Assembly: GCF_902477725.1 (NCBI RefSeq)
Contig: NZ_CABSIF010000017.1
Span: 1 to 64,000 of the forward strand
Source: an uncultured Desulfovibrio sp.
Lineage (GTDB): Bacteria; Desulfobacterota; Desulfovibrionia; Desulfovibrionales; Desulfovibrionaceae
Direction: 5' to 3'
Length of the DNA stretch: 64,000 nt
Each line of letters begins with the position of its first letter. The stretch's first letter is position 1. This document shows, piece by piece, positions 1 through 9,008 of the stretch. Position numbers and translations under genes: made by a program. Below the pieces are notes generated by a model that searched no databases, was not told where the DNA came from, and worked only from the letters and a program-made list of their open reading frames with translations.

Positions 1-545
1 GGCCATAGCTGCGGGAGCTTCCCTCGCTCGCTGCACTCGCTCAGGTGATCTCCCTCCGCGCCGCGTTTATGCCAGAGAACATTTCCGCTCCGAATGGAAT
101 TCCGCTTCAGCCAACTACCATTGATTTTATTGCTGCCAGAGAATGAGCCTTGTACCTTTTTAGTTGCTCTGAATATTCTGGCAGTACTACGCGTGGATAA
201 ATTCTGATAGCAAACAAAGACATGCACCACTTCGACAAGGTGCATGTGATAATGGCAAGTTTCATTCAGCCATGACCAAAGGAATACCTTACGAGTCAGA
301 AGAATATGTTCACCATCAGGCGCTGGTCGTGGAGCCGCCTTCCTTAAACTCGCCGGAGCAAACGCGAAGGCGATGGCTGGTGTTGGGCTAATTTGCAAAA
401 TACGCGTTTTGCGGTCTGAAAAGGAAGCGCCGGGATTTTGAGCGCAGCGTACTCAACAAGTACGTGAGCATCAAAATTTCGGCGCTGACGCATTCAGGGC
501 GTAAACGTCGGGTTTGCGTAAATCAGCCTGACAGGCTCACCCACC
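1..545. repeat. Left copy of a dispersed repeat (inverted copy at 49645-50255)
   Basis: Read against the reverse complement of 49645-50255, this segment matches in three blocks. About 400-545 is roughly 93% identical over about 148 bases. About 300-390 is clearly similar, with scattered substitutions. 1-130 has a well-conserved first 70 bases and a more diverged remainder. The bases between the blocks align poorly. The segment probably continues beyond the window. A small reading frame crosses the conserved block and its stretch ALTHSGRKxRVCVNQPDRLT recurs in the other copy, but the DNA is conserved outside it too, so I read this as repeat DNA and not a gene. Confidence 0.75.
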
Positions 546-673
546 CCGCAAAAAACCTCTCCCCTGCTTTTGCCTTTTCTTTCCCTGCCGCCCCTGCCCG
601 GCCTGCCCCCTCTGCCTCAGCACCCCAGCCCACAAGGCTTTTTTTTGCCAGCACCTTCTGGTAGGCTCTGCCC

Positions 674-1663
674 ATGAACAAGCCTTCTACCCAAGCCCCC
701 AGCCCCCTGCTGCAACTGGAAAACCTCTCTGTGACCTTTGCAACCGCAGACGGCCCGCTGCCCGCCGTGCGCAGCATAAACCTCTGCCTGCATGAGGGTG
801 AAACAGTTTGCCTCGTTGGTGAATCCGGCTGCGGTAAAAGCCTCACGGCCAAAGCCATTTTGCGGCTCACCCCGCCCAACGCGGTGCTTGAAGGGCGCAT
901 TCTGCTGCACGTTCAGAATCTGCTTGAGCTTTCAGAAAAAAAAATGCGCTCCGTGCGCGGTCGTCAGGTGGGCATGATCTTTCAGGAGCCCATGACCTCC
1001 CTCAACCCGGTGCTCAAAATTGGCGATCAGGTGGCGGAACCCTTGCGGCTGCATCAGGGCATGAGCCGCTCTGAAGCCCGCGAGGCTGCCATAGACCTGC
1101 TGACGGAAGTGGGCATTCCCGCGCCGCAAAGCCGCTATGACGATTACCCGCACCAGCTCTCGGGCGGTATGCGCCAACGCGTCATGATTGCCATGGCATT
1201 GTCGTGCAAACCTGCCCTGCTACTGGCTGATGAACCCACCACAGCTCTGGATGCCACGATTCAGGGCCAGATTCTGCGTCTGCTGGCGGCCCGCTGCCGC
1301 GAGCGCCGCATGGCCGTGCTGCTGATTACCCACGATCTCGGCGTAGCCGCCCAGATGGCGGACACAGTGGGCGTCATGTATGCCGGGCGCCTGGTAGAAT
1401 GCGCTCCGGCCCAGGAGCTGTTCGCCGACCCGCGCCACCCCTACACGCAGGGATTGCTGCACGCTGCGCCCAGCGCCCGTTCACGCGGCCTTGAGCGCCT
1501 GCCAACCATACCGGGCACGGTTCCATCCCTTGCCAACATGCCTGCGGGGTGTCCATTCCACCCCCGCTGCAAGTCTGCCCTTGCGCGTTGCGCCGCCGAA
1601 ATGCCGCCCGCAGTGGTCAGCGGCGCGCACAGCACGGCCTGCTGGCTTGTCGGCCAGCCCTAG
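674..1663 (+). CDS. Peptide/nickel-type ABC transporter ATP-binding protein (OppD/DppD family)
   Basis: A 329-residue ATPase of the oligopeptide/dipeptide/nickel importer family, expected to power a two-permease importer on the cytoplasmic face. Visible motifs are Walker A GESGCGKS near residue 54, the Q-loop segment [12 protein letters not shown], signature LSGGMRQR, Walker [13 protein letters not shown], and the H-loop in LLITHDLG. The C-terminus has the family's cysteine-containing oligopeptide tail ([14 protein letters not shown]). Length is normal for OppD/DppD. The start has only a weak ribosome site. No binding protein, permease or OppF partner lies nearby: repeat DNA is upstream and a chemoreceptor downstream. 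It is therefore an orphan here, perhaps cut off from its operon. The substrate cannot be told from the sequence. Confidence 0.9.
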   Translation: MNKPSTQAPSPLLQLENLSVTFATADGPLPAVRSINLCLHEGETVCLVGESGCGKSLTAKAILRLTPPNAVLEGRILLHVQNLLELSEKKMRSVRGRQVGMIFQEPMTSLNPVLKIGDQVAEPLRLHQGMSRSEAREAAIDLLTEVGIPAPQSRYDDYPHQLSGGMRQRVMIAMALSCKPALLLADEPTTALDATIQGQILRLLAARCRERRMAVLLITHDLGVAAQMADTVGVMYAGRLVECAPAQELFADPRHPYTQGLLHAAPSARSRGLERLPTIPGTVPSLANMPAGCPFHPRCKSALARCAAEMPPAVVSGAHSTACWLVGQP

Positions 1664-2080
1664 CCGAGCCCCCACGCGGGCAATCATCACGCTCAGCCAT
1701 TGCAGCAGACCACCTTGCGCAGATATATTGCCTCTGCTATAAACTTATTTTCCAGTTCTCCGTAAATTCAGACAGTGGCTCTGTCCGGCTTGTTCCTGAA
1801 GCCGCGCCATGCCGCATCTGATTGCTCCCCCCATCGCGTTGCATCCCCCCTACTGGCAACGCTTGGCAATCGGACTTCTGAATTGCGGCGTATCCAAGCA
1901 TTCCGCCAGACTGTCAGTTTCTGGGCCGCCCCCCTACGGCCCGCCAGAGCATTTCGTGGCGCGGATTTTCAGAATCCGCGTGAACAGACAAACTTGTTCA
2001 ATGTTCATCTGCTCTATGCTGTCAACAGCGCTGCCCGCGACAAACGGGGCAGTTTCAGCTGAACGTGGAGGATGCCTCAC
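1664..2080. other. Intergenic region upstream of the first chemoreceptor
   Basis: No convincing gene. A possible sigma-70 promoter is TTGCGC at 1714-1719 and TATAAA at 1738-1743 (18-base spacer), which would give a long leader of over 300 bases. A GGAGG at 2067-2071 is the ribosome site for the start at 2081. I looked for a sigma-54 element like the one before the second chemoreceptor and found only a near miss with wrong spacing. Confidence 0.35.
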
Positions 2081-3838
2081 ATGAAACTAGGCGCAAAACT
2101 TGTGCTCTCTTTCGGCAGTCTTATTGCCGTCATTCTGGTGTCTTCTGCCATCACGATGCACAACGTGGGCGAAATGAACGGCAAGGTGCGCGAGATTGAC
2201 GAGGCATGGCTGCCTTCCGTCACCGCCATCCAGTCCATGAATGTGCAGCTCAATTCGCTCCGCGCCGATCTTGCGTCAATAATGTCGCAAACCTACGCCG
2301 ACGAGATCCGCAAGTACGAAAAGAATCTTCAGGATTCCATGGACTCCATCCAGCGCGATCAGACCGCCTATCTGCAACTGCGCAACGCCACCCCCGGCAT
2401 GGATAGTGAGCAAGGCAAGGCCCTTATGGCGCGCATTGCCGACCTTTCCTTGCAGGAAAGCAAGGCACGCGAAGGCATCATCAAGGGTGTGCTGGACGGT
2501 CGGCGCGGCGTGGCAAACGTGGCCTTTGACAAAAAATACCGCCCAGTTTTTCAGGAACTTGGCGAGACCTATGGCGAAGTTGTCCGCATGAACGTCACGG
2601 GCAGCAAGGCCGCGGCCCAAAGCGCCACTGACGCAGGGCAAAAAACCCGCAACATGTCCATTGCCATCACTCTGGCTGCCGTTATCATCAGCATCTGCAT
2701 TACCTGGCTGCTCACGCGTTCTGTGGGGCGGCAACTGGGCAAAGACCCCGGCGAACTGGCCGTCATAGCCCGCCGGGTTGCCAACGGCGATTACGATATT
2801 GACGATGGCAGCACCAAAACTGGCGTGTATGCAGATATGGTTTCCATGGCGCAGACGCTTAAAGAAAACATGGCAAAGGCGCATCAGGAATCGGAAAACG
2901 CCAGGCAAAGCGCCCAGCGGGCAGAAGAAGCCCTGCGGCAGGCGGAGGCAGCAAGCGTTGAAGCCCAGCGCAAAGCCGAAGCAATGAGCGCCGCTTCTGA
3001 GGGTCTTCAGCAGGTTGCGCAGGTTGTGAGCGACGCTTCAACGCGACTGGCAGCGCACATTGAGCAGTCTGACAAGGGAGCATGCGAAACGTCGCTCAGG
3101 CTGACGGAGGCCGCCAGCGCCATTCAGCAGATGAACAATACCGTGCTTCAGGTGGCGCAGAACGCCGCAGCCGCCAATGCCGCTTCGCTCGAAACGCGCC
3201 AAAAAGCCGAGCAAGGCGCTGAAATCGTCAAGCGCTCCCTGCACAGCATCAGCGAGGTGCACCATGTTTCGCTGGCGACCAAGAACGATATGGCGCAGCT
3301 CCGGGAACATACGCAAAACATCAACCGCATCATGAACGTTATTTCGGATATTGCCGACCAGACCAACCTGCTTGCCCTTAATGCCGCTATTGAAGCTGCC
3401 CGTGCGGGCGATGCCGGGCGCGGTTTTGCCGTGGTAGCTGATGAGGTGCGCAAACTGGCGGAAAAAACAATGGCCTCCACACATGACGTGGCCAACGCCA
3501 TCACGGCCATTCAGGACAGTGCAGCAAAAAGCATGGATTCTGTGGATAACGTTGCCCTTCAGATTGAGCAGGCCAATGACTTTGCCCAACAATCCGGACA
3601 GGCGCTGACAGATATCGTTGTGATGGTGGAATCCACCTCTGATCAGGTTACCGCTATCACTTCTGCCAGCGAGGGGCAGTCCGCCGCCAGTGACCAGGTC
3701 ACAAGCGTTATTGACCAGATCAACGGCATGTCCCGGCAAACAGCCTCTGCCATGCGTGCGGCCACAGAAGCTGTGGAAGACCTGGCGGCCCAGGCCAACG
3801 GGCTTTCGGGCCTTATTGCGCAGATGCGCGCCCAGTAA
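2081..3838 (+). CDS. Methyl-accepting chemotaxis protein with 4-helix-bundle sensor
   Basis: Transmembrane chemoreceptor of 585 residues that would signal to CheA/CheW. The first membrane helix is at residues about 7-25. A periplasmic four-helix-bundle-type sensor runs to about 190, the second helix is about 195-215, and a HAMP domain follows ([20 protein letters not shown]). The C-terminal half is a long coiled coil. Its hairpin tip, about 425-460, carries the nearly invariant [20 protein letters not shown] and [15 protein letters not shown]. No CheR-binding pentapeptide is seen at the C-terminus. I chose the ATG at 2081 because GGAGG sits nine bases upstream; the in-frame ATG at 2072 overlaps that site. 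It is paralogous to the next gene: signalling halves nearly the same, sensors diverged. The ligand is unknown. Confidence 0.93.
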   Translation: MKLGAKLVLSFGSLIAVILVSSAITMHNVGEMNGKVREIDEAWLPSVTAIQSMNVQLNSLRADLASIMSQTYADEIRKYEKNLQDSMDSIQRDQTAYLQLRNATPGMDSEQGKALMARIADLSLQESKAREGIIKGVLDGRRGVANVAFDKKYRPVFQELGETYGEVVRMNVTGSKAAAQSATDAGQKTRNMSIAITLAAVIISICITWLLTRSVGRQLGKDPGELAVIARRVANGDYDIDDGSTKTGVYADMVSMAQTLKENMAKAHQESENARQSAQRAEEALRQAEAASVEAQRKAEAMSAASEGLQQVAQVVSDASTRLAAHIEQSDKGACETSLRLTEAASAIQQMNNTVLQVAQNAAAANAASLETRQKAEQGAEIVKRSLHSISEVHHVSLATKNDMAQLREHTQNINRIMNVISDIADQTNLLALNAAIEAARAGDAGRGFAVVADEVRKLAEKTMASTHDVANAITAIQDSAAKSMDSVDNVALQIEQANDFAQQSGQALTDIVVMVESTSDQVTAITSASEGQSAASDQVTSVIDQINGMSRQTASAMRAATEAVEDLAAQANGLSGLIAQMRAQ

Positions 3839-3879
3839 TTTTTTTCAGGGTATTCACGGTTTGTTGCAACAGGTGTTGC

Positions 3880-3912
3880 AAAAACGCCGGCCTTCGGGTC
3901 GGCGTTTTTGTT
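3880..3912 (+). terminator. Intrinsic terminator after first chemoreceptor
   Basis: A GC-rich stem (AACGCCGGCC / GGTCGGCGTT) with a short TTCG-type loop, followed by a T run, about 45 bases after the stop codon at 3838. Confidence 0.85.
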
Positions 3913-4182
3913 TGCGGTGTCATTCTGGGAGTCTGATCAACCGCTATTATACTTAGCCGTATGCATTTGCGGGAGACCAGCCATGAGCGAGCCAGCAGCG
4001 GCCATAACCAACCTTTCAGCCCAGGCCAGAGCAACCTCTCATGCAATTGGTAGAAGCCATGAACCACGATTTATTCCGGCTCGCGACAGCGTCCTCCATA
4101 TACTGCATGGCGCGTACAAAGCGGGGTTCAGAAAAACCACCCCCTTTGTTGTATATTTTGTCCTTCATCCCACTGAAAAAAT

Positions 4183-4200
4183 TTAGCACGCTCTTTGCAT
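4183..4200 (+). promoter_or_regulatory. Sigma-54 (-24/-12) promoter of second chemoreceptor
   Basis: TTAGCACG followed by CTCT and TTGCA matches the sigma-54 consensus YTGGCACG-N4-TTGCW at every defined position except one (A in place of the first G of the -24 pair). The -24 G at 4186 and the -12 C at 4198 have exact spacing. The predicted transcript start, near 4210, leaves a leader of about 45 bases. No activator binding site could be identified. Expression would then need an RpoN activator. Confidence 0.65.
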
Positions 4201-4254
4201 AAGTTATACATTCATCGCAAGTGTCTGTAGCACAAACCCCGGAGGTGAAAGCCT

Positions 4255-6012
4255 ATGCGACTGATTGTAAAACTTGGACTATCATTCTTTTTTATTACAC
4301 TTGTTCTGCTTGCGATGAGTGGAATGTCAATCAAAAACATTTCTGCAATGAATAAAAGATTCATTGAAATAGATACATCTTTGCTCCCATCTCTCATAGA
4401 ACTTCAGGAAATGCATCTGAAATTCTGGATTATTCGCTCTGACGTATTGGCGCTTATTTCACAAACCTCGCCCTCAGAGATCGAACGATATTCCTCCAAC
4501 ATCACCAGCACGATGGATTCCATCAGGGAAAATCATGATAGATATTTTGCCATTGTGGGTGAATCCGAAGACCAGCACCATGCAGCAGCAAAGGAACTGA
4601 TAGAAAAAATTGATGCAATTTCTCGCAAACTCAACACGGTACGCAAAGAAATCCTTGCATTTGTGCAATGTGAAGAACGTGGAGAGGCAATAAACATATT
4701 TGAAAATAAATACACCACGCTATTCAACAGCCTTGAACCACTCTATGAAGAGCTGATGGCGCTTACCAAGTCAGACAGCAAACAGGTGTCTGCCGAGGCC
4801 GTTGCCACAGGCGAAAGTGCAGTTAAAGGCGCATATGCGCTTAGTGCTGCCGCCGTTTTTTTCAGCATCATCGTTTCTCTTGTACTTTCGCGCTCCATAA
4901 AGCATCAACTTGGCAAAGACCCGGGAGAACTCCAGGCTGTGGCAAGCCGTGTTGCTGCCGGAGACTACGACATTCATGACGCAAATAGCGACAGCGTTGG
5001 CGTGTACGCTTCCATCGTCGCGATGGTGCAGGCACTGAAAACCCACATCGAAAGCGCTCAGCGTGAATCACTGGTGGCGCGGGAGCAATCCGCCAAGGCA
5101 ACCGAAGCCCTGCGCCAGACGGAAGCCGCCAATATCGAGGCCCAGAGCAAAAGCGAAGCCCTGCGGATGGCCGCCGCCAGACTTCAGGAGGTGGCCCGGG
5201 TAGTGAGCGCGGCCACAGCGCGACTGGCGGCGCAGATTGAGCAGTCAGATAAAGGCGCGCAAGAGACATCGGCCCGACTGGGCGAGGCGGCCTCTGCCAT
5301 GCAGCAGATGAATGCCACAGTGCAGGAAGTGGCGCGCAACGCGTCCGTTGCCTCGCAGGCCTCCACAGAAACCCGCGCCAAGGCGGAAAACGGCTCAGAA
5401 ATCGTCAAACGCTCGCTGCGCAGCATTGATCAGGTGCATCAGGCATCCATGACGCTCAAGGACGACATGGCCCAACTGCACGGACACACCCAAAACATCA
5501 ACCGCATCATGGGCGTTATTTCAGACATCGCCGACCAGACCAATCTGCTTGCCCTCAACGCCGCCATTGAGGCTGCCCGTGCGGGTGATGCCGGGCGGGG
5601 CTTTGCCGTGGTGGCGGATGAAGTGCGCAAACTGGCGGAAAAAACAATGGCCTCCACCCATGACGTTGCCAATGCCATTGAGGCTATCCAGTCCAGCGCT
5701 ACCCAGAGCATGGATTCTGTGGACAGGGCCGCAAGGCAGATTGAACAAGCCAATACCTACGCCAGCCAGTCTGGTGCGGCCCTGACCGATATTGTGGCCA
5801 CGGTTGAGGGCACGGCGGATCAGGTCAATGCCATTGCCGCCGCAAGCGAGCAGCAGTCTGCCGCCAGCGATGAAGTAAGCCGCGCCATAACCCAGATAAG
5901 CGAAATGTCGCGCCAGACCTCTGCCGCCATGCGCGAAGCGGCGGATGCCGTGGCCGAACTGGCAGGGCAGACCCAAAATCTTATGGATCTCATGTCCAGC
6001 ATGCAGCAATAG
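4255..6012 (+). CDS. Methyl-accepting chemotaxis protein with 4-helix-bundle sensor (paralogue of the preceding gene)
   Basis: Chemoreceptor of 585 residues, the same length and layout as the gene just upstream: membrane helix at about 7-28, helical periplasmic sensor to about 185, second helix about 190-212, HAMP ([24 protein letters not shown]), then the coiled-coil signalling domain with its tip near 425-460. From the HAMP onward it is very close to the upstream paralogue. The sensor half is more diverged, and its DNA is visibly richer in A and T. Start choice is supported by CGGAGG about eight bases upstream. It has its own sigma-54-like promoter, so it is probably controlled separately from the first receptor. 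Ligand unknown. Confidence 0.93.
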   Translation: MRLIVKLGLSFFFITLVLLAMSGMSIKNISAMNKRFIEIDTSLLPSLIELQEMHLKFWIIRSDVLALISQTSPSEIERYSSNITSTMDSIRENHDRYFAIVGESEDQHHAAAKELIEKIDAISRKLNTVRKEILAFVQCEERGEAINIFENKYTTLFNSLEPLYEELMALTKSDSKQVSAEAVATGESAVKGAYALSAAAVFFSIIVSLVLSRSIKHQLGKDPGELQAVASRVAAGDYDIHDANSDSVGVYASIVAMVQALKTHIESAQRESLVAREQSAKATEALRQTEAANIEAQSKSEALRMAAARLQEVARVVSAATARLAAQIEQSDKGAQETSARLGEAASAMQQMNATVQEVARNASVASQASTETRAKAENGSEIVKRSLRSIDQVHQASMTLKDDMAQLHGHTQNINRIMGVISDIADQTNLLALNAAIEAARAGDAGRGFAVVADEVRKLAEKTMASTHDVANAIEAIQSSATQSMDSVDRAARQIEQANTYASQSGAALTDIVATVEGTADQVNAIAAASEQQSAASDEVSRAITQISEMSRQTSAAMREAADAVAELAGQTQNLMDLMSSMQQ

Positions 6013-6023
6013 TACAAAAGAAA

Positions 6024-6069
6024 GGGGCTGTTCCGGCAGCGCATTGCGCATCTCTGCCGGAACAGCCCC
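6024..6069. terminator. Bidirectional hairpin between convergent genes
   Basis: A 16-base perfect stem (GGGGCTGTTCCGGCAG and its complement) around a 14-base loop lies between the chemoreceptor ending at 6012 and the oppositely oriented transporter ending at 6093. There is no strong T run directly after it on the plus strand. Confidence 0.65.
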
Positions 6070-6092
6070 CACAGGCCCGAAATATTTTTTGT

Positions 6093-7100
6093 CTACGGCT
6101 CTTCCGCCACGGCAGGCTTGCACCGCCTGCCCAGCCAGCGGGCGATCACAGGGGGCAGCCAGCCAGCGGCCTTTTGCCCGGCCCCGACAGCTTCATCCCT
6201 GCTTGGCGTGTACTGCTTTTTGACAATATAGACGCCCACCAGCACCACCGCTATGCCCAGAACTTCCAGACCCGACAATTTCTCTGAAAATATGACCCAC
6301 GAGTACACAGCGGCAATGGCAGGCTGGCAAAGGCAGATCACCGCAGAAAGGTTGACGCTGAGCTTGCCCTGACAATGCGTGAGCATGTTATGCCCAATCA
6401 CCTGCACGCAGAGCGTAAGAGCCAATATGGGCCACAGATCGTCCCAGCTTCGCGGAATCTGCAAGCCCTCCACAGCCCACGAGGCAAAAAACAGGCCCAC
6501 AAGTCCGCCAACGGCACTGCCAAGCATGATGACGCTGCTCTCCATCCTGTCGCGCAGGCGGTAGGCAATGAGCAGAAATCCCGCGTAAAAAAAGGCCGCA
6601 GCCAGTGCCAGAAAATCACCAAAATAGTTGCCCGGCACAGGGCTGGCCTTGCCCCCCACCAAAAGCACCACCCCGGCAAGAGTAACAGCCGCGCCGGGAA
6701 TGAACAGCCTCGGCAGCCGCTCGTGAAACAGAAAATACGAAACCGGAATGACCGTGAACGGCGTCAGGTTGGTGAGCAGGTTGGCATTGGCAACTGTTGT
6801 GTAGCTGAATGCCGTATTCCACAGGGCCACGTCACCCGCCAGAAACAGGCCGGATAACAGCAGCAGGACAATATCCCTGCCGCTGAGCCGCCCAAGCCGA
6901 CCATAGGCCAGCGGCCAGAGCAGCGGGATGGAAAACAGCATGCGGTACATCCCCGTATTGATGGGTGACAGGCCGCTCTGCCGCACAAATATGCCCCCTG
7001 TGGCCAAAAAGGCCACTGCCAGCACCGCCAGCAGAACATATTTTGTGCCGTTTCCCCGCCGCATTCCGCCCTGCGGCACTGTATCGCCTTGCGTGGACAT
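6093..7100 (-). CDS. EamA/DMT-family transporter
   Basis: An inner-membrane protein of 335 residues made of two homologous five-helix EamA units, the usual form of drug/metabolite exporters of the DMT superfamily. Recognisable landmarks are TGGIFVRQSGLSPINTGMYR in the first helix region and the second-half segment SAVICLCQPAIAAVYSWVIF. The ATG at 7100 is preferred over one at 7112, because a GGGAGG sits six bases before the former and the latter overlaps that site. It is divergently transcribed from a MocR-type PLP regulator that starts 109 bases away, so the two probably form an autoregulated exporter/regulator pair, with an amino acid or PLP-related amine as a likely substrate. That substrate is inference only. 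Confidence 0.88.
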   Translation of the reverse strand: MSTQGDTVPQGGMRRGNGTKYVLLAVLAVAFLATGGIFVRQSGLSPINTGMYRMLFSIPLLWPLAYGRLGRLSGRDIVLLLLSGLFLAGDVALWNTAFSYTTVANANLLTNLTPFTVIPVSYFLFHERLPRLFIPGAAVTLAGVVLLVGGKASPVPGNYFGDFLALAAAFFYAGFLLIAYRLRDRMESSVIMLGSAVGGLVGLFFASWAVEGLQIPRSWDDLWPILALTLCVQVIGHNMLTHCQGKLSVNLSAVICLCQPAIAAVYSWVIFSEKLSGLEVLGIAVVLVGVYIVKKQYTPSRDEAVGAGQKAAGWLPPVIARWLGRRCKPAVAEEP

Positions 7101-7151
7101 GGATCCTCCCATCCTTTTGTTGTGTTTGCTGCCCCCTTTGATACAGTGGAC

Positions 7152-7198
7152 ATGGCACCATCAAAAGTGCCACATGACACATATTTTATGGTGCCACC
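7152..7198. promoter_or_regulatory. Candidate MocR operator: repeated GTGCCAC boxes
   Basis: The 109-base divergent region contains two direct GTGCCAC copies (7167-7173 and 7191-7197, 24 bases apart) and one inverted copy (ATGGCACCAT at 7152-7161, whose complement matches ATGGTGCCA at 7188-7196). Sets of direct and inverted half-sites are typical of MocR-family binding regions. Assignment to this regulator is inference from position. Confidence 0.55.
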
Positions 7199-7209
7199 TG
7201 GGAGCAGAC

Positions 7210-8661
7210 ATGATCAGCACGGGCAAGGACGGCTCCGGGCCGCTGTATTTGCAGATATACAGCCAGTTGAAGCAGGATATTGCCTGCGGCGCGCTTGCAG
7301 AAGGCACGGTTCTGACTGGTAGCAGAATGCTGGCATCCATGCTGGCGGTCAGCCGCAATACTGTGGACAATGCCTATAGTCAACTGGTGGCGGAGGGTTA
7401 CATAGCCCCCCGCAGGGGCGTGGGCTTTGTGGTGCAGCACGTCCCCAGCATTGACGTCCCAGCCACGCCATCCGGCCACGCCGCGCCGCAGGCGGCGCAG
7501 TGCCCCACGCAGCCAGAAATATGTGCGCAAGGGCAGACGCTGGCGCACGGGCAGCCCCTGGTTTACGACCTGACAAACAGCAGCCACACGGTTGATCTTT
7601 TCCCCAAAAGCCTCTGGAAAAAATACACCTTTGAATGCCTTGAGATGCTGGAAAGAGAAGAAAAAATCTCTGCCTTGCAGGTCATGCAGGGCGAACCCTA
7701 CCTGCGCAAAAACCTGTTGGCCTATCTCAAGCGCATTCGCGGCGTGAACTGCACGGAGGACCAGATCGTCATAACCTGCGGTTTGCAGCAGTCGCTGGAA
7801 TACCTATGTAAAATAGCAGCCCAGCGCGGGCAGAAAATCCTGATGGAAGAACCCGGCTTCAACAAGGCGGCCGCTGTATTCCGCAACAACCACCTGCCCA
7901 TTGAGACCGTACCCGTGGATGAACACGGCCTGAAAGTGGACGACCTGCCCCACAGGCCGCAGGCCTTTGCCATCTACACCACGCCGTCCCACCAGTTCCC
8001 CACCGGGGTCACGCTCCCCATCGGGCGCAGACATGCCCTGCTGCGCTGGGCGCAGAGCAACAACGTCTACGTACTTGAAGACGACTTTGACAGCGAGATG
8101 CGCTACTATTCCAAGCCCATACCTTCGCTGCAATCCATCAATACGGAAGCGCGGGTCATCTATCTTGGCACATTTTCCAAGGGCATATCCCCTTCCATCC
8201 GTATGGGGTACATGATTCTGCCTCCGCAGCTTGCCGCCGCCTTTCACGAAATGTTTGACGAATACAACAGCACTGTCCCCGTACTGAACCAGTACATCAT
8301 TGGCCGCCTGCTCGAAACCGGCCAGTACGACAGACACATCCGCCGCCTGAGCCATGTGTTCAAAAACCGCCTTGAGCTGTTTATTCAGGAATTTTCCCGT
8401 CTGGGGTCGGGCCTGCGCATGACAGGCAACGGCACGGGCCAGTATTTTCTTTTGCGCTTTTCTGCCGGAACGGACCAGAAGCTACTCATAAAAAAAGCCC
8501 TGGAGCAGGGGGTGCGGGTCTACCCCACCATGCAGTTCTGGCAGGACAAGGCCGAGTGCCCGCCGGATACGCTGTTTCTGGGTTTTGGCAAGATTCGCCT
8601 TGAGGACATACCCGATTGCGTGACGCGACTTAAGATTGCCTGGGCGGAATGGCTGCACTGA
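7210..8661 (+). CDS. MocR-family PLP-dependent transcriptional regulator (GntR-aminotransferase fusion)
   Basis: A DNA-binding regulator of 483 residues. The N-terminal GntR winged helix is at about 10-75 (PLYLQIYSQLKQDIACG; LAVSRNTVDNAYSQLVAEGY). A linker leads to a fold-type-I aminotransferase domain at about 115-480. PLP-site signatures are TTPSHQFPTGV, VLEDDFDSEMRY and the lysine in YLGTFSKG (about residue 322). The start at 7210 follows GGGAGCAGAC; an in-frame extension upstream would run through the divergent transporter's promoter. The gene is head-to-head with an EamA transporter, the common MocR arrangement, so that transporter is the likely target. Known relatives are PdxR and GabR, but I cannot tell which ligand this one senses. 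Confidence 0.92.
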   Translation: MISTGKDGSGPLYLQIYSQLKQDIACGALAEGTVLTGSRMLASMLAVSRNTVDNAYSQLVAEGYIAPRRGVGFVVQHVPSIDVPATPSGHAAPQAAQCPTQPEICAQGQTLAHGQPLVYDLTNSSHTVDLFPKSLWKKYTFECLEMLEREEKISALQVMQGEPYLRKNLLAYLKRIRGVNCTEDQIVITCGLQQSLEYLCKIAAQRGQKILMEEPGFNKAAAVFRNNHLPIETVPVDEHGLKVDDLPHRPQAFAIYTTPSHQFPTGVTLPIGRRHALLRWAQSNNVYVLEDDFDSEMRYYSKPIPSLQSINTEARVIYLGTFSKGISPSIRMGYMILPPQLAAAFHEMFDEYNSTVPVLNQYIIGRLLETGQYDRHIRRLSHVFKNRLELFIQEFSRLGSGLRMTGNGTGQYFLLRFSAGTDQKLLIKKALEQGVRVYPTMQFWQDKAECPPDTLFLGFGKIRLEDIPDCVTRLKIAWAEWLH

Positions 8662-8754
8662 GCTGGAGCAAGCGAGTCAGCAACATGCACCCCTTTTCCT
8701 GACTGAAGGGCAAATAATTTTTTCAGAAATAACTCAGAGAAGAAAAACAACGAG

Positions 8755-8787
8755 GGCCTCTGTGCGGCTTTGCACCGCACAGAGGCC
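8755..8787 (+). terminator. Hairpin after MocR regulator
   Basis: A 13-base stem (GGCCTCTGTGCGG with its complement) around a seven-base loop, about 95 bases past the stop codon. The T-rich tail is weak. Confidence 0.55.
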
Positions 8788-8919
8788 TTCAGCATTTCAA
8801 GCTGCGGCTTCACCAAGACTCAAAAAAAGCCCTTCACGCACAGCCAGTTGGATAAGCCAATTATCTCAGGATATCCCCTTAGTTCAAATTTGCCGATGTG
8901 ATCCAAGAAAATATCAACC

Positions 8920-8963
8920 TGCCTGGATGGCGAGTAGAAGCTTTTTCGTTCGCCATCCAGGCA
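8920..8963 (-). terminator. Perfect 14-base inverted repeat downstream of the autotransporter
   Basis: TGCCTGGATGGCGA at 8920-8933 is exactly complemented at 8950-8963 with a 16-base loop. It lies 45 bases past the autotransporter stop codon on the minus strand. There is no good T run, so it may be a factor-assisted terminator or the scar of an inserted element. Confidence 0.45.
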
Positions 8964-9008
8964 ATTTCAAAGAAAATGGCCAGTAACTTCCGCACGCCAA
9001 CTCGGGCC

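Larger units (their letters stand above)
8662..9008. other. Non-coding gap with two hairpins
   Basis: No supported gene. It holds a hairpin at 8755-8787 that probably ends the MocR transcript and a perfect 14-base inverted repeat at 8920-8963 next to the end of the autotransporter gene. The rest is unremarkable sequence of lower GC. Confidence 0.5.

Noticed and set aside
464..664. 66-codon plus-strand reading frame beginning MSIKISALTHSGRK
   Set aside because: Lies in the dispersed repeat. Its matching peptide in the other copy occurs because the DNA is conserved, and the flanking DNA is conserved outside the frame too. There is no ribosome site.
1860..1880. Sigma-54-like TGGCAACGCTTGGCA upstream of the first chemoreceptor
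   Set aside because: Spacing between GG and GC is one base short.
3908..4186. 92-codon plus-strand reading frame between the two chemoreceptors
   Set aside because: No family likeness, weak start region, and its end overlaps the sigma-54 promoter.
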